Below, piece by piece: positions 57,315-64,000 of a stretch of DNA of 64,000 nt. The DNA lies in the NCBI RefSeq assembly GCF_006716065.1, contig NZ_VFOL01000001.1, positions 3,162,001 through 3,226,000 on the forward strand, in the 5' to 3' direction. How positions within the stretch are numbered: the first letter of the stretch is position 1; every line of letters begins with the position of its first letter. The position numbers and the translations under genes were made by a program. The notes below the pieces were generated by a model. That model worked only from the letters and a program-made list of their open reading frames with translations, ran no database searches and had not been told where the DNA came from. Source of the stretch: Salinispora arenicola. Its GTDB lineage: Bacteria; Actinomycetota; Actinomycetes; Mycobacteriales; Micromonosporaceae.

Positions 57315-58846
57315 GTGCGAAGAGCACGGCGAGGTTCACTCCGGCCGGTCAGCTCACCGCGGAGGATCTCGGCGCCATCCACCTGATCGGTGTGGGCGGC
57401 GTCGGGATGAGCGGTCTGGCCCGACTCTTTCTGACCCGTGGGATCTCGGTCTCCGGTAGCGAACTGCGCGAGTGGCCGTCCCTGGCAGGACTGCGGGCAC
57501 TCGGCGGCACGATCTACATGAGTCACGAGGTGGCCAACCTCGACGGTGTGGACACCGTCGTCTACTCCTCGGCGATTCCACAGGACCATCTGGAGCTGGT
57601 GGAGGCACGCCGTCGGGGCCTGCGGGTGCTGCACCGCTCCGAGGCGCTCGCCGCCGCGATGACCGGCCGGCGGACCGTGGCGGTGGCGGGCACCCACGGC
57701 AAGACCACCACCACGTCGATGGTGACCATGGTGCTCCAGCAGGCTGGGGTGGATCCGTCCTTCGTGATCGGCGGGGAGATCTCCGAGGTCGGCTCCGGCG
57801 CGCACCATGGCACGGGTGAGTACTTCGTGGTGGAGGCAGACGAGAGCGACCGTTCCTTCCTCATCTATCGGCCGTTCGTCTCGATCATCACCAACATCGA
57901 GGCGGACCACCTGAACACCTACGGTGACCTTGCCAACCTGGAGGCGGCGTTCGCCGATTTCGCGCGGCTCACCGACCCGGATGGATTCGTCGTCACCTGC
58001 GCCGACGACGCGGGCAGCCGGCGACTGGCCGAGACGCTGCGCGCCGAGGGGCGGCGGGTGTACACGTATGGCACGTCGACCGATGCGGACCTCCGACTGA
58101 CCGAGATGGCATCCTCCACCCGGGGCATCCGCTACCTCGCCGAGGTCGACGGGCGGTCGTTGGGCGAGTTCCGGTTGCCGGTACCGGGCCGGCACATGGG
58201 TCTCAACAGCGCCTCGGCGGTGCTCGCGGCGTACCTGTTGGGCCTGCCGCTGGACGCGGCGGAGGCTGCGCTGGCGGCCTTTCCCGGCGTACGGCGGCGT
58301 TTTGAGCGTAAGGGCGTCGCGGACAACGTGTTGGTCTACGACGAGTACGCCTATCACCCGACACCTATCGCCCTGGCGCTTCGAACGTTGCGCGAGGTGG
58401 CCGGCGACGGACGGTTGATCGTGGTGTTCCAGCCCTACCGGCTCTACCGCACCCGGGATCTGCAGACGGAGATTGCCGAGGCCCTCGCCATCGCCGACGA
58501 ACTGGTGCTGTTGGAGGTTTTCGGCCCGGGTGAGCTGCGGGAGCCGGGGGAGGGTTCGGCAGCGCTGATCGAGGCGGTGCCGCTGCCTGCCGACCGCAAG
58601 GTCTTCGTGGACTCGTGGGAGGCGGCACCGGTCGAGGTGGCCCGCCGGGCGCGACCGGGCGACGTCGTGGTGACCATGGGCGCGCCACCCAGCTCGCTCA
58701 TGGGCGAACAGCTTCTCGACGCGCTGTCGGCGCGTCGTGCGGGGTCGCCTGTCGGCACTGTGCCCGGTGGCGAGGTCGGGGGCGCGACGACGATCGGGGG
58801 CACTGTTCCCGGTAGGTCCGCTCCAGGTGCCTCCGCCGCGGGATGA
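57311..58846 (+). CDS. murC: UDP-MurNAc:L-alanine ligase MurC
   Basis: A 511-residue ligase adding the first stem residue. N-terminal IHLIGVGGVGMSGLARLFL, ATP loop VAVAGTHGKTTTTSMVTMVL, VEADESDRSFL, TNIEADHLNTYG and VVFQPYRLYRTRDL are conserved. A Gly/Thr/Pro-rich tail of ~40 residues extends past the normal end. Start and stop both overlap neighbours by 4 nt (murG and ftsQ). Confidence 0.95.
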   Translation: MSAKSTARFTPAGQLTAEDLGAIHLIGVGGVGMSGLARLFLTRGISVSGSELREWPSLAGLRALGGTIYMSHEVANLDGVDTVVYSSAIPQDHLELVEARRRGLRVLHRSEALAAAMTGRRTVAVAGTHGKTTTTSMVTMVLQQAGVDPSFVIGGEISEVGSGAHHGTGEYFVVEADESDRSFLIYRPFVSIITNIEADHLNTYGDLANLEAAFADFARLTDPDGFVVTCADDAGSRRLAETLRAEGRRVYTYGTSTDADLRLTEMASSTRGIRYLAEVDGRSLGEFRLPVPGRHMGLNSASAVLAAYLLGLPLDAAEAALAAFPGVRRRFERKGVADNVLVYDEYAYHPTPIALALRTLREVAGDGRLIVVFQPYRLYRTRDLQTEIAEALAIADELVLLEVFGPGELREPGEGSAALIEAVPLPADRKVFVDSWEAAPVEVARRARPGDVVVTMGAPPSSLMGEQLLDALSARRAGSPVGTVPGGEVGGATTIGGTVPGRSAPGASAAG

Positions 58847-59661
58847 GTTCAGGACCCGCCCGCAGGCGTACCTCTGGTGTGGACGGCGGCGTCGGTCGTC
58901 GTGGACCGGTCCGCCGCTGGCAGTTGGTCCGGGCCGGCCGGGACGCGGTGCCCGCCTCGACACGACGGTTCATGGCCCGTGCCCGGCAGCGCCGGATGCG
59001 GGCGGTTCTGCCCTGGGCGGTCATGGCTGGCGTACTGGCGCTGGCCGGGCTGGTCACCTGGGGTCTGGTCGGCACTGGACTGTTCGGCGTGCGTGAGGTG
59101 CGGGTGGAGGGCGCCGAGTTGGTCACGTCAGTCGAGGTGCGTGACGTGGCCGGAGTGCCCGATGGCACCCCGCTCGCCCGGGTGGACCTGGCGGCCACCG
59201 CCGGACGCATCGGTACCCTGCCGGCGGTCGAGCGGGTCGACGTGACTCGGGACTGGCCAGATGCCCTGGTGGTCCGGGTGACCGAGCGGACCGGCGTGGC
59301 GGTGGTGCCGCAGGAAGGCCAGTTCGTCATGGTGGACGCTGCCGGGGTCGCCTTCCGGTGGCTGTCGGCGCCCCCCGACGGGCTGCCGGTGATCCGGGTG
59401 GCCTCGCCAGGGCCGGAGGATCCCGAGACTCGGGCTGCCCTGGCGGTGCTCGCGGCGCTCACTCCGCAGCTGCGGGCCGAACTCGTGGACGTTACGGTCG
59501 AAGGGCTGGCCCGGATCACGCTCCAGCTACACGGTGCACGGCGGGTGGTGTGGGGGGACGCGACCCGTGGGGCGGACAAGGCGCGGGTCGCCACCGCGCT
59601 GTTAGGCCGGGAGGCGGCCACGATCGATGTCAGCGCCCCGGACGTGGTGACCCTCCGGTGA
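58843..59661 (+). CDS. ftsQ: Division protein FtsQ
   Basis: A 272-residue bitopic divisome protein. A basic cytoplasmic part (1-~57), one membrane helix (MAGVLALAGLVTWGLVGTGL, ~65-84), then the POTRA domain (GVREVRVEGAELVTSVEVRD) and the beta domain ending before TIDVSAPDVVTL. It bridges FtsL/FtsB to the core divisome. ATG 58843 overlaps the murC stop (ATGA). Confidence 0.92.
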   Translation: MSSGPARRRTSGVDGGVGRRGPVRRWQLVRAGRDAVPASTRRFMARARQRRMRAVLPWAVMAGVLALAGLVTWGLVGTGLFGVREVRVEGAELVTSVEVRDVAGVPDGTPLARVDLAATAGRIGTLPAVERVDVTRDWPDALVVRVTERTGVAVVPQEGQFVMVDAAGVAFRWLSAPPDGLPVIRVASPGPEDPETRAALAVLAALTPQLRAELVDVTVEGLARITLQLHGARRVVWGDATRGADKARVATALLGREAATIDVSAPDVVTLR

Positions 59662-59749
59662 CGTGTGATCCTCCTGCGGGGCGACACGCCGCCGGGTTGC
59701 TTGGCACATCGGGCGGGGGCGCTTACGTTGCCTCGAAGAGGATCAGTGG

Positions 59750-59787
59750 TTGACATTAATGTAACCCTCTAGTAGAGGGTGAGGGTT
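59750..59787 (+). promoter_or_regulatory. ftsZ promoter with perfect palindrome
   Basis: TTGACA (59750-59755) and TAGAGG (59773-59778), 17 nt apart, form a strong promoter 108 nt before ATG 59887. The -10 lies inside a perfect 17-bp palindrome ACCCTCTA-G-TAGAGGGT (59764-59780). A second GAGGGTT (59781-59787) can pair instead with AACCCTC (59763-59769), giving two mutually exclusive hairpins. Confidence 0.68.
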
Positions 59788-59886
59788 TGGGTACGAGCTC
59801 TGGTGATGGCCGCGCGGTCTACCGCTGATCCTGGCCAAGCCGTGTGGGGCGGCCCATGCCAATCTCGAGGGGGAAAGGACCTTCAG

Positions 59887-61005
59887 ATGACACCTCCGCA
59901 CAACTACCTGGCGGTCATCAAGGTCGTCGGCATCGGTGGCGGTGGCGTGAACGCCGTCAACCGAATGATCGAGGTTGGGCTCAAGGGCGTCGAGTTCATC
60001 GCGATCAACACCGATGCGCAGGCGCTGCTGATGAGTGACGCCGACGTCAAGCTCGACGTGGGTCGGGAACTGACCCGCGGTCTCGGCGCCGGCGCCAATC
60101 CCGACGTCGGCAAGAACGCCGCCGAGGACCACCGCGATGAGATCGAGGAGGTTCTGAAGGGCGCCGACATGGTCTTCGTGACCTGCGGCGAGGGTGGCGG
60201 CACCGGCACCGGCGGAGCGCCGGTGGTGGCGAACATCGCCCGCAAACTCGGCGCGCTCACCATCGGTGTGGTCACCCGGCCGTTCTCGTTCGAGGGTAAG
60301 CGGCGTCAGGTGCAGGCTGAGGCCGGCATCGACGAGCTGCGCAACCAGTGCGACACGCTGATCGTGATCCCGAACGACCGACTCCTTGCGCTCGGTGACC
60401 GGAACATCTCCATGATGGATGCCTTCCGTACCGCGGACCAGGTGCTCCTCTCCGGTGTTCAGGGCATCACGGATCTGATCACCACTCCTGGTCTGATCAA
60501 TCTGGACTTCGCCGATGTCAAGAGTGTGATGAGCGGTGCCGGCAGCGCGCTCATGGGGATCGGCAGCGCCCGGGGCGAGAACCGGGCGGTGGAGGCGGCC
60601 GAGGCGGCCATCTCCAGCCCGCTGCTGGAGCAGAGCATGGACGGCGCGCGCGGCGTGCTGCTCTCGATCGCCGGCGGCTCGGACCTGGGCCTGTTCGAGA
60701 TCAACGACGCGGCGCAGTTGGTCACCGACGCAGCCCATCCAGAAGCGAACATCATCTTTGGCGCGGTCATCGACGACGCCCTCGGTGACGAGGTGCGGGT
60801 CACCGTCATTGCTGCCGGCTTCGATGGGGGCGCACCCGCCTACAAGGCGGCCGAGCCGGCCCGCAAGACGAACCAGAACCAGCCGGCGCCGGCCACGCCA
60901 GCGGCCCCGGCGGCGCCCGCCGCCACGCCCGCCCCGCAGCAGTCGCCGCGTCGGGTTCTCTTCGACGATGTCGATGTCCCCGACTTCCTCAAGAACGGTT
61001 CCTGA
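59887..61005 (+). CDS. ftsZ: Cell division GTPase FtsZ
   Basis: A 372-residue tubulin-like GTPase that forms the Z ring. [20 protein letters not shown] opens the nucleotide-binding domain, with the tubulin signature [20 protein letters not shown] and the T7 loop [20 protein letters not shown] carrying the catalytic aspartate. After a Pro/Ala-rich linker (~320-358) the conserved tail [11 protein letters not shown] ends the protein, the usual docking site for SepF. ATG 59887 follows GGGGGAAAGGA; the longer frame to 59779 covers the promoter and is not coding. Confidence 0.97.
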   Translation: MTPPHNYLAVIKVVGIGGGGVNAVNRMIEVGLKGVEFIAINTDAQALLMSDADVKLDVGRELTRGLGAGANPDVGKNAAEDHRDEIEEVLKGADMVFVTCGEGGGTGTGGAPVVANIARKLGALTIGVVTRPFSFEGKRRQVQAEAGIDELRNQCDTLIVIPNDRLLALGDRNISMMDAFRTADQVLLSGVQGITDLITTPGLINLDFADVKSVMSGAGSALMGIGSARGENRAVEAAEAAISSPLLEQSMDGARGVLLSIAGGSDLGLFEINDAAQLVTDAAHPEANIIFGAVIDDALGDEVRVTVIAAGFDGGAPAYKAAEPARKTNQNQPAPATPAAPAAPAATPAPQQSPRRVLFDDVDVPDFLKNGS

Positions 61006-61014
61006 GTCCTGCCG

Positions 61015-61761
61015 ATGACCAACACCCCCGCCGCGGCGTCCTCCGACCGGCACTCCGAGCTCGCCGCTGGACTGGCCCGGGTCCGTACCCGTGTCGCCGA
61101 CGCCTGTGCGGCAGCCGGTCGGGACCTCGGGGAGGTGAGCATGGTCGCGGTGACCAAGACGTACCCGGCGAGTGACGTCATCGCCCTGGTCGGACTCGGT
61201 GCCACCGAGGTGGGGGAGAACCGTGACCAGGAGGCGTCCGCGAAGGCGACCGAGGTGGCGGCGGCCGGGGTGACACCCCGGTGGCACTTCATCGGCCAGT
61301 TGCAGCGGAACAAGGCCAGGTCGGTGGTCCGCTACGCCGACGTGGTGCAGTCCGTCGACAGTGTTCGGCTGGCCCGGGCGCTGGATCGGGCATCGGCGAC
61401 GGTCCGGGACCGGCCGCTGGAGGTGTTTGTCCAGGTCAGCGTCGACGGGGCAGGCGCTCGTGGCGGTGCGCTGCCGGGCTCCGCCGACCCGGAGGCGGGG
61501 CTGGAACCGGTGGCGGAGATGGTGGCCGGCATGGACGGGTTGCGGCTCGCCGGCTTGATGGCGGTGGCGCCGCTGGGTTGGGAGCCGGAGCGGGCGTTCG
61601 CCCGGTTGGCCGAGGTGGCGGCCGGTTTCCGGGTCCGGCATCCGCAGGCGACGCTGCTGTCGGCCGGCATGAGCGGGGACCTGGAGGTGGCGATTCGGTA
61701 CGGCGCGACACATGTCCGTGTGGGTAGCGCGTTGCTCGGAATGCGGTCCACGCTGCGGTAG
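61015..61761 (+). CDS. yggS: YggS-family PLP homeostasis protein
   Basis: A 248-residue alanine-racemase-fold protein that binds pyridoxal phosphate without racemase activity and buffers PLP levels. The PLP lysine is in [39 protein letters not shown] and [20 protein letters not shown] are conserved. It starts 9 nt after ftsZ and lies in the place of ylmE; the ylmD (multicopper/polyphenol oxidase-like) gene often found between ftsZ and ylmE is missing. Confidence 0.93.
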   Translation: MTNTPAAASSDRHSELAAGLARVRTRVADACAAAGRDLGEVSMVAVTKTYPASDVIALVGLGATEVGENRDQEASAKATEVAAAGVTPRWHFIGQLQRNKARSVVRYADVVQSVDSVRLARALDRASATVRDRPLEVFVQVSVDGAGARGGALPGSADPEAGLEPVAEMVAGMDGLRLAGLMAVAPLGWEPERAFARLAEVAAGFRVRHPQATLLSAGMSGDLEVAIRYGATHVRVGSALLGMRSTLR

Positions 61762-61949
61762 CCTGGCCGCCAGAGAGCAAATTACATCGGTGTTGTTTGG
61801 TTGGCGGCACTCCTCGCATCGAGGGGTCGCGGCGTGCGACGCGAAACGTGCGCCGGGGGAGTGTCGATCTGGTGGGCGGAGACGATCCACTCGCGACAAG
61901 CGACACGGCACGGGGGCGCGTGCCGCAAGGCGGATGGGAAGGGCGCGGG

Positions 61950-62630
61950 ATGGGTGCGCTGCGCAAGGCGGGGGTCTGGCTCGGTCTGGTCGAGGAGGAC
62001 GACGAGCGGGCCTACGACGACGCTGGCTACGACAAGGGTGGCTATCGTGAGTCGCGGTACCGGTCGAGCCGATACTCCGAGGACTTCGGGGACGAGGACG
62101 ACGAGGACGAGGAAGCAGCCGTGCCCCGATCGCGGCGGGGGGACCGGAGCCGGCTGGAGCGGGCTGCCGCGCGTTCCGGGGACGTGGACCACAACGTCGA
62201 GGGTGAGCAGCCGGAGCGGGTCGAACGTGCCAGCGTTCGGTCGATCACCCGGTCCGCCGAACCGTCCGAGTCGTTGACCTATCACACCCGCGACAACCTG
62301 GCCCTGGCGCCACAGCCGGTTCGAGAGCGTGTGCCCGCGGATGAGGAGCAGCGCTACCAGATCACCACGCTGCATCCCACCACCTACCGGGAGGCACGGA
62401 CCATTGGTGAGCACTTCCGGGACGGTGTTCCGGTCATCATCAACCTGACGGAGATGGACGAGGCGGATGCGCGACGACTGGTTGACTTCGCCGCCGGGCT
62501 CGCCTTCGGGCTGCGCGGTACGATCGAGCGCGTGACCAATCGGGTGTTCCTGCTCTCGCCGGCCAATGTCCAGGTCACCGCGGAGGACAAGGCCAAGATC
62601 GCTGAGGGCGGCTTTTTCAGTCTCAGTTGA
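61950..62630 (+). CDS. sepF: Cell division protein SepF
   Basis: A 226-residue FtsZ membrane anchor. ATG 61950 gives the amphipathic membrane-binding helix [28 protein letters not shown]-like purines lie upstream (61937-61945). A long acidic/Arg-rich linker with tyrosines and Asp/Glu runs (~18-125) leads to the SepF core [20 protein letters not shown] through [14 protein letters not shown]. The linker is longer than in Bacillus. An open frame extends to 61797 but lacks the amphipathic start. A 188-nt gap upstream may hold its promoter. Confidence 0.93.
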   Translation: MGALRKAGVWLGLVEEDDERAYDDAGYDKGGYRESRYRSSRYSEDFGDEDDEDEEAAVPRSRRGDRSRLERAAARSGDVDHNVEGEQPERVERASVRSITRSAEPSESLTYHTRDNLALAPQPVRERVPADEEQRYQITTLHPTTYREARTIGEHFRDGVPVIINLTEMDEADARRLVDFAAGLAFGLRGTIERVTNRVFLLSPANVQVTAEDKAKIAEGGFFSLS

Positions 62631-62651
62631 TCAGCCCGAGCGCAAGGGACG

Positions 62652-62966
62652 TTGCCAGCCGTGTTGTCAATCCTGTTCCAGGTCTTGTATCTGATCCTGT
62701 TTGTCTTTCTTCTCATCCTGTTGTCCCGATTTGTGTTGAGCGCCGTGCTCCAGTACGGCCGGCGGTGGCAACCGGGGCGAGGGGCGTCGGCGGGGTTGGA
62801 AACCGTGTGGAGCGTCACTGATCCCCCGCTCCACGCGTTGAGGCGTGTGATCCCTCCGCTGCGAATTGGTACCGTGAGCATCGACCTGGCCTCCCTTGTG
62901 CTCCTGGTTATCCTGTTCGTGCTGATGGAGTTCGTGTTAGGGCCGTCGATCATCAGGACCGCCTGA
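62652..62966 (+). CDS. yggT: YggT-family membrane protein
   Basis: A 104-residue protein with two membrane helices (~5-28 and ~75-96). [14 protein letters not shown] helix 1 and the loop [20 protein letters not shown] followed by [20 protein letters not shown] match YggT/YlmG. GTG 62652 follows AAGGGACG. In Streptomyces ylmG lies between sepF and divIVA, as here; the role is linked to division or osmotic response but is not well defined. Confidence 0.9.
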   Translation: MPAVLSILFQVLYLILFVFLLILLSRFVLSAVLQYGRRWQPGRGASAGLETVWSVTDPPLHALRRVIPPLRIGTVSIDLASLVLLVILFVLMEFVLGPSIIRTA

Positions 62967-63010
62967 TGACCGACGCGCTTTCGCGGCCGCAACTGACCCG
63001 AGGAGTTTCG

Positions 63011-63826
63011 ATGCCGCTGACCCCGGCCGACGTCCACAACGTCGCCTTCAAAAAGCCGCCGATCGGCAAGCGGGGGTATGACGAGGAGGAGGTCGATGCC
63101 TTCTTGGACGAGGTCGAGCGCGAGCTGGCTCGTCTGATCGAGGAGAACAACGAGCTGCGCGCCCAGGTGGAGCGCGGCGGCCGGGGCAGCGGCCCCGTCG
63201 CCCCCCCCGGCCCCGGTGGTGACGCCCGGCTCGCCGCGGAGCTCAATGACGCAAAGGCCCAGCTCGACCGGGTGCAGCGGGACAAGGCCGCAGCCGAGCA
63301 GGCCGCCCGTGCGATGCAGGCGGAGCTGGAGCAGGTTCGCGGCGCCGGTGGTGTGCCGGCCGGTGGCGACGGCGAGCAGCAGGCGCTGCGGGTACTGATG
63401 ATGGCTCAGCGCACCGCCGACGACCACGTCTCCGACGCCCGCCGGGAGGCCGACCAGGTGCTCTCCGAGGCTCGGTCCAAGGCTGAGGAGGTCACCCGCG
63501 AGGCGCGGGCCAAGGCCGACGCCCTCGAGCGGGACGCCCGTCAGCGGCACCAGGAGGCCATGGGCGGCCTGGACACCAAGCGCACCGCGCTGCAGAAGCA
63601 CATCGAGGAACTCAAGCAGTTCGAGCGTGAGTATCGGACCCGCCTCAAGGCGTACCTGGAGAGCCAGCTGCGTGATCTTGACGGCCGCGGCCAGGGCCTG
63701 GATGTCGACATTGACCGGACCGATGGCGGAGGGCGCGCCGGCGCCGGCAACAGCCTTGCAGCAGCAGGTCTCGCCGGCTCCTACGGCGGCGGCGGTCGCT
63801 CTGGTGCCTTGGAAGCCGGTCGCTGA
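63011..63826 (+). CDS. divIVA: Polar growth protein DivIVA (Wag31)
   Basis: A 271-residue coiled-coil protein that marks curved membrane at cell poles and directs apical growth. The N-terminal lipid-binding domain [20 protein letters not shown] and [20 protein letters not shown] is followed by two coiled-coil stretches (~60-105 and ~125-225) split by a Gly/Pro segment, and a Gly-rich tail. ATG 63011 follows CGAGGAG and gives the standard N-terminus; an ATG at 62966 overlapping yggT would add 15 residues. An essential phosphorylation-site position as in Wag31 cannot be judged by eye. Confidence 0.94.
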   Translation: MPLTPADVHNVAFKKPPIGKRGYDEEEVDAFLDEVERELARLIEENNELRAQVERGGRGSGPVAPPGPGGDARLAAELNDAKAQLDRVQRDKAAAEQAARAMQAELEQVRGAGGVPAGGDGEQQALRVLMMAQRTADDHVSDARREADQVLSEARSKAEEVTREARAKADALERDARQRHQEAMGGLDTKRTALQKHIEELKQFEREYRTRLKAYLESQLRDLDGRGQGLDVDIDRTDGGGRAGAGNSLAAAGLAGSYGGGGRSGALEAGR

Positions 63827-63903
63827 CCACACCGGCCGGCGGCCGTCGCGTTGACGGTCGCCGGGTCTCGCGCACGATCGAAATGAGGCCGCGGGGGTGA
63901 GCC

Positions 63904-64000
63904 GTGATAGTCACCAGCATCCTGCTCATTCTCCTTGCGGTGGCGTTGCTGGTGGCCGGGCTCGCCGGTAGTTCCAGCGTCCTGCTGATCGCTTCCATCG
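63904..64000 (+). CDS. Membrane protein, 5' part only
   Basis: From GTG 63904 the frame stays open to the window edge. The visible 32 residues start VIVTSILLILLAVALLVAGL and continue with GSSSVLLIASI, a strong first membrane helix and perhaps a second. A purine-rich GCGGGGGTGA precedes the start. It follows divIVA closely and may be part of the same transcript. The family cannot be named from this fragment. Confidence 0.6.
   Translation, partial: MIVTSILLILLAVALLVAGLAGSSSVLLIASI

Noticed and set aside
59743..61911. 722-codon minus-strand open frame opposite ftsZ and yggS
   Set aside because: Antisense shadow of well-identified genes and it covers the ftsZ promoter; no protein-like motifs.
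61762..61949. Structured RNA or riboswitch upstream of sepF
   Set aside because: Short complementary stretches are visible but no known riboswitch core could be matched by eye.

Overview
The window is high-GC actinobacterial chromosome. The best fit is the Micromonosporaceae (Salinispora/Micromonospora type). The grounds are an actinobacterial dcw cluster with ftsZ-yggS-sepF-yggT-divIVA, an aroG-pknL-Rv2175c-idsA-metF block that matches the order in Mycobacterium tuberculosis, a glycosylated-carotenoid subcluster (crtD/cruC/cruF type), and pervasive ATGA/GTGA start-stop overlaps. The assignment comes from gene content and family knowledge, not from a search.

Layout. 1-2.7 kb: the 5' part of a ProV-type ABC ATPase (minus) and a secreted CBM2-GH18 chitinase with a clear promoter and operator palindrome. 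2.8-12.4 kb: lipoprotein, class II DAHP synthase, threonine aldolase, endonuclease IV, PASTA kinase PknL, its Rv2175c-like DNA-binding partner, polyprenyl synthase, MetF and a CDP-alcohol phosphatidyltransferase. 12.5-17.8 kb: a minus-strand operon ybaK-crtA-GNAT-cruF-cruC-crtD for carotenoid tailoring. 18.0-24.8 kb: a likely LexA-controlled SOS mutasome operon, HEPN-imuA'-imuB-dnaE2. 24.8-28.9 kb: small protein, methyltransferase, phosphodiesterase, DinB, DUF3040 protein. 29-33.9 kb: moxR-DUF58-transglutaminase operon (minus). 34.1-39.7 kb: Mrp cation/proton antiporter operon (mrpA-B fusion, C, D, E, F, G). 39.8-42.8 kb: leuS behind a leucine leader peptide and attenuator. 42.9-45.6 kb: murT-gatD-VTT operon (minus), divergent from the dcw cluster. 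45.9-64 kb: mraZ, rsmH, ftsL, ftsI, murE, murF, mraY, ftsW, murG, murC, ftsQ, ftsZ, yggS, sepF, yggT, divIVA and the start of a membrane protein gene.

How it works together. The right third is the cell-wall and division module: precursor ligases, lipid I/II synthesis and amidation (MurT/GatD), SEDS and PBP synthases, divisome and polar growth proteins. No murD lies between mraY and ftsW, so that step must be encoded elsewhere or done differently. The middle holds two DNA-damage tolerance systems (ImuA'/ImuB/DnaE2 and DinB). The left part couples isoprenoid supply to carotenoid decoration.

Regulatory sequence is unusually readable. At least eight genes have a TANNNT -10 box 6-8 nt upstream of the start codon, the pattern of leaderless mRNAs. 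There are candidate operators at the proV, chitinase, pknL, SOS, mraZ and ftsZ promoters, two candidate leader peptides (mrpA, leuS), and three tandem duplications that each straddle a stop codon. No tRNA, rRNA, CRISPR or insertion sequence was seen.
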